In this document: positions 56,003 through 64,000 of the stretch, piece after piece
Numbering within the stretch: position 1 is the stretch's first letter
Layout of the letters: every line of letters begins with the position of its first letter
Assembly (NCBI GenBank): GCA_035048485.1
Contig: CM068588.1
Span: forward strand, 26,191,118 to 26,255,117
From: Pteria penguin
Lineage: Eukaryota > Mollusca > Bivalvia > Pterioida > Pteriidae
Direction of reading: 5' to 3'
Length of the DNA stretch: 64,000 nucleotides
Program-made: the position numbers and the translations under genes
The notes under the pieces: model-generated
What the model was told of the DNA's origin: nothing
The model's input: the letters and a program-made list of their open reading frames with translations, nothing else
Databases searched by the model: none

Positions 56003-56283
56003 CATAGCGAGAGAGCTCGACAGCAAGTGAAAGTTCAAGTCATTTACATGTATATGTACGGATAAAGTGTTTAAGATGGCAATAGGAAAATGAATACATC
56101 GTGAAGTCAAGTGTTTCCTCCCAGATAAAATCGGACTTAATCAAGTGTAGTATGTTTTGGAAGTGTTAGTAGATGTTATATATTTAGTAGATGTTATATA
56201 TAGGCGGAATAAGGAATTGTCTGAAATGTCAAGGCCAGGCGTAATACTTGCGTGTAAAATCTTACCATGGAGAGAGTCGAGTA
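56003..56283. repeat. unique tail of composite block 2 (sister at 52728-52946)
   Basis: Shares gtatatgtacggataaag, gtgaagtcaagtgtttcctc, ccagataaaatcggacttaa and ggcgtaatacttgcg through gagagagtcgagt with 52728-52946. Copy 2 has an extra ttagtagatgttatatat duplication. Confidence 0.85.
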
Positions 56284-56523
56284 CAGTTAAAAATATGACA
56301 CTTTTTCTATTCAATTGGTTTCTTTTTCTATTCATATGTTGTTGTTTCGAGTTTAGAGTTATTCACACGTGCTGTGATTATTCGTTTGTAGTGAAGTGTT
56401 CATGTAGTCATTGGAATATTCGTACTCGATGTGAGCAGTGGGATATGTCTTCTCCTACTTGTGTCGACGACAGTAGGTCATGTGAGTGTCGGATGGTTAT
56501 TTTACGTGTTTTATTTATTTTTT

Positions 56524-57387
56524 GAGTCGGCTTCGGTGAAGCCGCTATCATTGCAATCACTTTCTTTTCAGGGGTTATAACTTTCACTACCAATATAGAG
56601 CTTACTACGCCGCTCAAAAATAAAGTGCCGAAAAATTACTGATGTTGTCTTAAAAATTCTTGATCAGCACAATGTACCTTTAGCTCAGTTAATTTAAGCT
56701 AAACATAAACTAGTTTCAATAACTCGAAAAAGGAGTTGCAATAATGTTTTCAAATTTCGCGTTATAATATGTAGTTGTGACTACTTTACGATGTGTTTAC
56801 CACCGACACCGTCGGATGTACTCGATTGTGTAACTCTCCGGACAAAGGATTTGTCTTGATCTTGTATCGCTTGTTTTTATCGAGATATTTCAATTAAAGT
56901 TTTCCCCAACATGTTCTGGAACTTCTTTTTCACATATATGACAAATTTAAAGATCGATCTTCCCGCATTTCCTCTGATAATGAAAATGCATTATAAATAT
57001 CTAGGTAAATGTTGTACGTTTCTAAATATAAATGATGTTAAAACATTATGAGAATCGTAAATACGATTGTTATTTAATGTCCCACTTGAAGGAATGTCGT
57101 TCCTTGGCTCAGCTTCGACTCGTGACAACAATGCAGTAAAACTTGTTGCCATGAAGTTGTCGATTGCACGCTCATTTCGGATACAAGCAATTGCAAACTC
57201 TTTGCCGTAAGATAGTATAAAGAGAGCAAATTTTATTAGCATTTTGTACATAGGTATAATGACGATGTAGTTACAACAAAGACCTAATTTCCCCCCTCCC
57301 CCCCCCCCCCGCCCATTTTCCTGAAATCCTGAATCCGCCACTAAAATGGTAAAATGATTACATACTTACAATCAGCAAAGCCGACTC
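56524..57387. mobile_element. ~864-bp inverted-end element, copy 2
   Basis: Same ends and order as 50292-51153. By eye the two differ at only a handful of sites, plus the length of the poly-C tract. The flanks are unrelated to those of copy 1, so these are two insertions rather than one larger duplication. Confidence 0.87.
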
Positions 57388-57404
57388 TCAGGACTTTTGA
57401 GTCC

Positions 57405-58208
57405 TTTGAATATTTTATTTTAATTAGAGTCACTGTATTATTATAAATACTACTGATAAAACCATTCAAGTGTCTTGTGTTAGCAGGGCCGTCGGAACTG
57501 GCAGCCCCTCCTCTATTTTTTTTTTTTTGGCAGATTATGGGCCGATTTTTCATCACATTACGAAACAAAATTCAAATATCCTCCGCCCCGCTTTAAAAAT
57601 GCTTCCTACGGCTTGTTTATGAATGTATTTTGTCATTTTTATAGATACATGTAGCACGTTTTCCATCAGTTTGAATCATCTGTATTCTTGCATTTTCAGG
57701 TTGACTGATGATGCCTCTTTCCATATCTTGCAACCGGAAGTTTATCTTTTATATCGAAATGCTGGCAAAATGAGTTTGTCTTGTCACCAATTAACAGGCA
57801 TTATACGGCTTGAGATATAATGTAAGAATAGATAGGCTTATTCTTAAATAATTTTGTGTACTTGTGTGTTTTGTACATGGACATCAATAAATCAAATATA
57901 TTCAGAGTGATATTGCCTTTTATTGCGTCGTTTTGGCTATTATTAAAGATCTGAACAAGCACATCAACTTGGAAGATTTTTGTGTTACATGATCACCCAG
58001 AAATATAATTCGTACAACGTACATGTACTTAATGATACATTAACATGAAATTAATTAATCTTAATACGCGGCGCTGATATACTGTATGAACAAAATGATT
58101 TTCACAAAATGTTGTTTACAAACAATATTACAAATTGTATATTATATAAGAAAATGAAGTACGTTTATGTACCTGTGTATGGCATGAAGTGAATTTCAGC
58201 TATGTCAA
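57405..58208. other. no gene recognised
   Basis: Unassigned AT-rich sequence. No tandem repeats. Confidence 0.5.
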
Positions 58209-58219
58209 AATATGAAGAG

Positions 58220-58500
58220 AAGCCGGCATGGCCTAGTGGTATCGTGCTGGACTCCTAATCGGGAGGCCGGGGTTCGATTCCCGCTCTGGTCATGCCGGTG
58301 TCCTGTCTTTCGGATGAGACAGTAAAAACCGAGGCCCCGTGTCGTGGTATGCATGGCACGTTAAAGATCCCTCACTGCTTCGGGTGGGTCCGTTGCAAAG
58401 ATAAAAAATTGTATGCCCCGCATCAGGCAGATGCCATCATCATATACGTGAAATATTCGTGGTGTGACATTAAATAAAAATCAATCAATTAATCAATCAG
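58220..58500 (+). mobile_element. tRNA-derived SINE, full length
   Basis: The head aagccggcatggcctagtgg carries the A box and ggttcgattcc is the B box. The head pairs agccggcatg...catgccgg like an acceptor arm. The centre is ggcacgttaaagatccctca with gggtgggtccgttgcaaag; the tail is tcaatcaattaatcaatcag. Target duplications aatatgaagag lie at 58209-58219 and 58501-58511. It is the best-preserved member here. Confidence 0.93.
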
Positions 58501-58511
58501 AATATGAAGAG

Positions 58512-59000
58512 CTGAGATTTGTTAATCCCAAATTTTCCATTCCGATGAAATATCAAAATGTATTAGTACAACGTTAATTAAATTAAAGTTAGTATAGTTC
58601 AACCCACATTTAAAGCATCCTCTTGGTATGGTTGTAGATGAAATAGCAAACTCTCAAAAGAATGACAGAACAGTGAGAAAATAAGAATTTGCATAGTGAC
58701 CGCTCGTAAAGGATTACAGGGTATAAAATTCTGGAGTACTTACAAAGAGTTATTTCTCTTTGCCAAAACGTATGGTAAACGTATACACAAGAATAATGCA
58801 CAAAAAAGATAACAATTGTATTGTTAAACAACTGCTAAAAAGGTGCAAACCAAAACATATATTGCGCATATATACAAATAGAGAGTCAAACGCAAACAAA
58901 ATGAATGTAATTTAATTGTGATTCAGAATTGTATCGGACTATCCGAGATCGATCAACGATTATTTTTCATAAATCGAGTCTCATTAGTGTTGCATTGGGG
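58512..59000. other. no gene recognised
   Basis: Unassigned; short frames only. Confidence 0.5.
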
Positions 59001-59004
59001 TTGG

Positions 59005-59370
59005 GAGGGGGAATGCGCTTGAGGGGCAGATTTGGTCACCATTATCAAGTCCTCAAGATTGCCATTTCACTTGGCTAGGGTATCAAAAGACTTTTGCTTC
59101 TAGTCTTCTAGTCTCACCTCTGGTTTCTAGAGGACAAGGAATTCCATCATGATACTCCTTTTTATGGAAATGACGGTAACACAACACCTGTTGATTTTGT
59201 GATTAATGTTGTCCATTGTTACACTCAATTCCTTGTATATACATGCCGTGTTTTGAAAAGTTATTCCGGAGGGGGTGTAGGAGGCGCTTGAGGAGCAGAT
59301 TTGGTCATCTTTATCAAATCATCAAGATTACCATTTCACTTGGCTAGGTTATCAGAAGACTTTTGATTCT
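59005..59370. repeat. ~95-bp direct repeat, two copies 261 bp apart
   Basis: gcgcttgaggggcagatttg plus gtcaccattatcaagtcctc at about 59010 recurs in diverged form at about 59271, both continuing ccatttcacttggctagg and agacttttg. Non-coding. Confidence 0.75.
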
Positions 59371-59386
59371 ACCGACTAGATTCCGG

Positions 59387-59453
59387 ACGGATTCGAACAT
59401 CAGACTTCCCGATCCTGAGTCGAGGACCTATAGCACTGAGCCATTCCACGTGT
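59387..59453 (-). repeat. tRNA-like relic
   Basis: On the - strand: acgtggaatggctcagtgct (A-box-like), a ctcgactcaggatcgggaag anticodon-arm region and gttcgaatccg (B box). No tail or second half was found, so it is a SINE head or a tRNA pseudogene. Confidence 0.5.
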
Positions 59454-59578
59454 TAGTTTTAATGGCGTACTATTATACATCCGCTCTAATGTTCTGACTT
59501 TGTGCTCAATGATACATCATGTTCATCATATAAACCAGCAGAGTTGGTAATCCAGTCAAACTAACCATGACAACGATT

Positions 59579-59820
59579 GTCACGCAGCCAGGAACATCGA
59601 TCTTGACGAGGATTGTCACGCAACCAGGAACATCGATCTTGACGAGGATTGTCACGCAACTAGGAACATCGATCTTGACGAGGATTGTCACGCAACCAGG
59701 AACATCGATCTTGACGAGGATTGTCACGCAACTAAGAACATCGATCTTGACGAGGATTGTCACGCAACCAGGAACATCGATCTTGACGAGGATTGTCACG
59801 CAACTAGGATCATCGATCTT
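59579..59820. repeat. 36-bp minisatellite, about seven units
   Basis: The unit is cacgcaaccaggaacatcga plus tcttgacgaggattgt. Units with ccagg and ctagg alternate, giving a 72-bp higher-order period. Open frames on both strands arise because 36 is a multiple of three. Confidence 0.92.
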
Positions 59821-59829
59821 TATAAAGCG

Positions 59830-60960
59830 ATGTGTGTTTTAAGGGAATTTTGTTATCTTCGGTTTTCATGTCGCCATATGTCAGTTTGTTGGTTTTGACC
59901 TCTGTTTATACTATTTCATCCAAAATCAGAAAATGATAAATCGTCTTACGAAAATAGGAACCGACAGCAGGAAACGAACCTGAATTCCGTTTTACTAAGG
60001 AGCTTATAACAAATCGTAAAAATTAAGGTAGATATTGAAAAAAAAATGATTGACTTCTGCATGAGGTTTTTTTTTGTTTTTTTTTTTTTCTTATTTAGTA
60101 CGAAAACAGCATTGCTTTAAGAGTACATGTATTTTAAATAATTGTTTTTTCTTAATTTAGGTCTCTAAAATTTGCGATTTGCCTTAAATTCTTTAGTAAA
60201 ACGGACAATGGACCATCCCATAAAAATCCAGTGAGATGCCAGTGAACAAATCTGCCCCCCCTTTCCCCGCGATATCATGATTAAAGAATTATTCAAACAT
60301 CCCCCATGTTTATTTTGAGTATATTATTACACAAATTTGCTCTCCTCGACCAAACCATATATGTACATTAATTCTCATGTGGAGATTTCCATGCAATAAA
60401 AGCAACAGGTACTCGTAGAGAACTTTGTTTACTCTGGTATCAGCAACAGTTGCTGTTCTGAGAAAAAATTCTTAGTACTGAAATCGTTGGTAAAGGGTGA
60501 TCTCAAGGGAAACAAATTTATCAACAAGTATTGTGATACAAGTACGTCAGCACTGTACATGTATATAGGTATATGTACACTATTTTATCTGATTATATCA
60601 CACCTGTTATCTGTACCTGGACAACAGGTAATGTGACAGTCATATGATTTTATAAACACGATAACAAATCAATAAGACCCCGCACAGTTGACCATTAGAT
60701 CAGGGCTGCAGTGGACGCTGATTTACGGGACATGCAGTGTGAGATATTTTCCAAAGAATAAGGTAAATATATACACAATGAAATGTATAAATGCTCTTTT
60801 TTTGCCTTTATATACTACAAACAAGGGGTCAGGGGTCAAGTAAATACGTATGGAAGGCAACGACTGAATGCACTTCTTGGGCATCGACTGTTTTAAAAGA
60901 GCTGAAGCCGGTACGAGTGGAACATTGCTGATTAAATTGATTCGTCTTATCATGTCTATA
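59830..60960. other. no gene recognised
   Basis: Unassigned sequence with poly-T tracts near 60066-60090. Confidence 0.5.
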
Positions 60961-60963
60961 CAA

Positions 60964-61517
60964 GTGTCCTTTTCTAACTTTAAATTTAGTGATTTAAAAT
61001 GTCATAATATTGTACATATATATGTGGTTTAGGGTTGTTCACTTTAATTCTTTTGTATAAGTTCACACATGCCCTTAATCAACTTTAACTTTCATTTTTG
61101 GTTTGGGGACCAAACCTATCGTGACAAGGGGAGAATAGTCATGTGCTCATTTTAAATCACTAAATTTAAAGTTAGAAAAGGACATTTGTCACGAAGGAAA
61201 AAGTTTTACTTTTTCAATATTATTTTTCCATTATGAAATTCTACATAACTTATATTTTTGCATATTTTTTTTTGTTAAATGTTATTTTATATTTCATTAG
61301 AAATTCCATTTTATTCCTAAATTTATGTTTTACGTAGATTTAGTACTCTACATCATAGCTTTAAATTCTGGTATTCAATTACGTTAATCTCTATTAACTT
61401 TTATCTTTGGCATTTCACACGTATCAATTTTACGGGAAATTAAGTTTATTTGGTTACCCAAGCACTATTGTGCTTTGTGCTCATTTTAAATCACTAAATT
61501 TAAAGTTAGAAAAGGAC
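60964..61517. mobile_element. inverted-repeat element with three copies of a 38-bp end motif
   Basis: The left end gtccttttctaactttaaat plus ttagtgatttaaaatg (60966) is matched in inverted form at 61149-61185 and again at 61481-61516 (cattttaaatcactaaattt plus aaagttagaaaaggac). The outer pair also shares flanking cac/gtg bases. It could be one element with an internal end, or two nested insertions. Non-coding. Confidence 0.7.
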
Positions 61518-62931
61518 ACAAGCAATGGATTAACATATTTTCTCTCAATGATTCACCATCCTCAATGGGACGGCGAGTAGCACATGCCCCCATTTTTGAG
61601 AGTGATGAGCTCAAATTGGTTTTAATCCTTCCCCTAAACACACACGTTTTAAACATACCGGTAAGTTTAACACACAAAATTTATATTTTGATAGAAGGTT
61701 ATTGATGTATTTTTAAATACTTGTAAACTTACTTCATCATAAATCCATATCAAAAGCTTTTTATATATTTAATTTGATTACCAATGCGTCACCGGAATCT
61801 TTTGTGGCTAGCCGTTTTAATATGGCACTTTTCCGTTGACCACTGCAAAGTATAGATCAATACTTAATAATTATATATGTAAACGCCGTCATCCATGTGA
61901 CTTCCAGTATAAACTGATGTACCAGAAACAGACTCTTACACCATCTAGGTGAAGGCAGGCATGATTCGGGAAATCTGACAATCAAAACAAAGAACATTAA
62001 TACATTTAGATTAAGAGATTTATTTAAATGTCTTCAAAGTTTTTGCGAATAATAATAAATCTGTCATAACTGGCATGTAGAGAGAGGGTACAAAATATTT
62101 ACAGAACTTTTTAACTTTTTGCTTCGAAGATTTACACAGAGACAGATTCCTTATTAGAGACCAATAAAGGGACATCTTGCTAGCCAAGCGTTTGCTTCGC
62201 TTTAGCTCATCTATGGATTTTATCATGTATCGGAATGCTTATCTATAATAAGAAATATACATGCGTCTTCTACTATTGTTTGTTTTCTTTTTTATTTGAT
62301 TGCCCTTTGAGTGCAACAGACCTTATTTCGGAACGCACTGCCCCGAAAGGCTTGATATACATGGAGTCCATACTTTTGTTACCGCTTTATATTCCATTTG
62401 TATCACCTCTTCTTTTCTTTCATTTCTCCAGCTACAAATTAGAGAAGCGAAAAGGAGGGGGAGGGATTATAGAATGGAATTAACGAATGAACATTACTTG
62501 GATGTTTGAGCACGTGTATCTATGTGTATTTTAAAAGGAAAAGATACAATTTATAGCTGTAACGAGGGGAGGAGCCTATTCTACAGGAAACAAGACGTAG
62601 AAGAAGGCAGGGGGCATGTGTCCTACTTTCAAAAGAGGAGACAAACCCATTTTTGACGAAAATTGATCTGCTATAATAGTATACACAAAAACGTGTTCAT
62701 GGACATCGTTTTGTAGGCCTAAACAAATTATGTAAACGTAGGTTATCCTTCTCTTCATTTTCGATTTCGCCTGGCCTGTGTACGTCCAGTAAAACTATCA
62801 TCAGCATGTAAATTTAACATGATAATGTATACATTGGTTAATTCGAAATGTGATTCCTGGAAACCGAAACTCAGATACTAAGAACTAATTGCAACTCTCT
62901 CTCTCATAATACTGAATACGGTGTAAAACAA

Positions 62932-62934
<3 letters not shown>
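61518..62934. other. no gene recognised
   Basis: Overlapping short frames at 62235-62509 include a CPFECNRPYFGTHCPERL reading with an EGF-like flavour, but no splice acceptor or complete cysteine pattern, so it is not called. Confidence 0.45.

Positions 62935-62962
<28 letters not shown>
62935..62962. repeat. (GA)n microsatellite
   Basis: Uninterrupted gagaga run of 28 bases. Confidence 0.95.
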
Positions 62963-63415
62963 ACATATATGTATTCATGTCGTAACACGTGACATTGTCC
63001 ATAACGCTTAAAGTGTACGTGTACAAAGGATACCGTCGTGGTGACTCGGCGAGACATTACGCATGACGAGGTGAAAGTGATTGTGTGTTGATGATTGGTT
63101 CAATATGGTGTAGTTGGTTTGGTTATGGTAGTGGTTATGGCTCTGAATAATGATGGAGAATTATATGTAAAGCTCAACGGGTTTATTCTTGTGTGTCCAT
63201 GATGAAATGACGCTCTGGACACTTCTAAGAGCTCTTCAACCCATATGACACAGGTAGGTCCGAAATTACAAATTCAAAACACGCTTGTGTAATTAAAACA
63301 CAAAATAATTAGAAATGCCCTACCCTGCTGAATGGGGTCTTTCATAGGCCATGATGAAAAGGGTTGTACTACCTGTATGGAACACCCTTCTTCAAGACTC
63401 TGTGATATTTTAGTC

Positions 63416-63518
63416 ATACCACAGGGCTTTCGGCTCGTTCCCCTCCCACACCCTTTCAGTTATACGAATATTGGTATAATTGAGGGGGGGGGGCAACGAG
63501 TCGAAGGCCCTGTGGTCA
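63416..63518. mobile_element. ~103-bp inverted repeat (mini foldback)
   Basis: ccacagggctttcggctcgttcccc is mirrored by gggggcaacgagtcgaaggccctgtgg, with a short loop around tacgaatattggta. Flanks share catacca/tcatacc words. Likely a MITE. Confidence 0.75.
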
Positions 63519-63591
63519 TACCAAAGGATTGCAGAACACATTTCATGACTGACGGTGAACAAACTAAGATATATGTAATACTTATGAATCA

Positions 63592-64000
63592 GTGGCGGAT
63601 CCAGGACCTCCGATAAAAAAGGGAGACAAATGTGAAAGTCAAGTATTAGTCCAAATATTTAGCCATTATGGGTGCTAAATCTGAAGTTTACTCATAATTG
63701 CGGCGAAAAAAGGGGACGCCATTGTGATTATTTAAATTACTGATGTATTTTATGTGATATCTTCATTTACCTTATTGTATCGTATTGCTCTATTTGATTT
63801 TGGTAAATATTTTATACCTTGTGTTTTAAAGACTGTCCAAGGAAGAATATTTTATACAGTTAGAGTAAATATCTAGAAATAAAGAAAATACTAAAGTTTC
63901 TGTCAATGAACCTCTAAGGTAATCTTCATGTGACATCATGTTGCGTAACTGACCAGTGGAGGTTAGTGTGTATACTTCATCATCTATATGGCTATGATAG
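63592..64000. repeat. non-autonomous element end (cagtggcggatccagg) and unassigned tail
   Basis: agtggcggatccaggacctc begins a stretch whose aagtcaagtattagtccaaa and ttagccattatgggtgctaa words match the arms of the foldback at 33393-34047. After about 63720 the sequence is unassigned up to the window end. Confidence 0.5.

Noticed and set aside
58220..58295. Possible functional tRNA gene at the SINE head
   Set aside because: It has A and B boxes and acceptor-like arms but continues into the SINE body and is flanked by target duplications, so it is a SINE.
59506..59842. 97- and 91-codon frames with regular TILVKIDVPGCV or ILTRIVTQPGTS units
   Set aside because: Both are readings of the same 36-bp minisatellite on opposite strands.
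62300..62360. EGF-like reading CPFECNRPYFGTHCPERL
   Set aside because: No splice acceptor, incomplete cysteine spacing, and two overlapping frames of equal length; probably chance or a very old relic.

Overview
The window is eukaryotic nuclear DNA, almost certainly from a marine bivalve mollusc. The evidence is AT-rich sequence with long introns, GT-AG splicing, frequent tacatgta words, abundant minisatellites, tRNA-derived SINEs, and several dispersed repeat types that I recall as typical of bivalve genomes. I see no bacterial operons, rRNA genes, CRISPR arrays or origins. Species cannot be fixed from the sequence alone.

Region 1 (1 to about 19.6 kb) holds the 3' two-thirds of one gene on the + strand: a bifunctional 6-phosphofructo-2-kinase/fructose-2,6-bisphosphatase (PFKFB). 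Eleven exons can be placed. All their phases agree, giving 365 codons to a TGA at 19533-19535; the start of the kinase domain lies before the window. Its introns hold bivalve repeats, a SINE, foldback elements and minisatellites. The most unusual signal of the window is here. At three splice junctions of this gene, exon edge plus splice site has been duplicated in tandem: a 74-bp unit twice at the 4277 acceptor, a 36-bp unit about nine times at the 7221 donor (later split by a SINE), and a 49/76-bp unit eleven times at the 18283 donor, where every copy keeps GTAAGT.

Region 2 (19.6-24 kb) is the 3' flank with two minisatellites and otherwise unassigned sequence. Region 3 (24-30 kb) is a cluster of broken reverse-transcriptase retroelements in both orientations, one split by a SINE. 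Region 4 (30.8-32.7 kb, - strand) has an intronless 457-aa four-pass membrane protein of unknown function. Region 5 (33-48 kb) is repeat-dominated: a foldback element, a 175-bp tandem repeat, a 54-bp minisatellite of about 22 units open on both strands, TCTG/TATC microsatellites, two short inverted-repeat elements, and 70-bp and ~30-bp arrays. Region 6 (48.4-49.6 kb, + strand) has a secreted, probably GPI-anchored 259-aa protein, perhaps related to the CCDC3 N-terminal domain. Region 7 (50-58.5 kb) carries two near-identical ~863-bp elements, two copies of a composite block (50-bp array, SINE, unique tail), and a further SINE. Region 8 (58.5-64 kb) has a 36-bp array, inverted-repeat elements and otherwise nothing I can assign.

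The three genes do not form a functional unit; they are neighbours in a repeat-rich chromosome segment. Identifications come from reading motifs by eye; no search was run.
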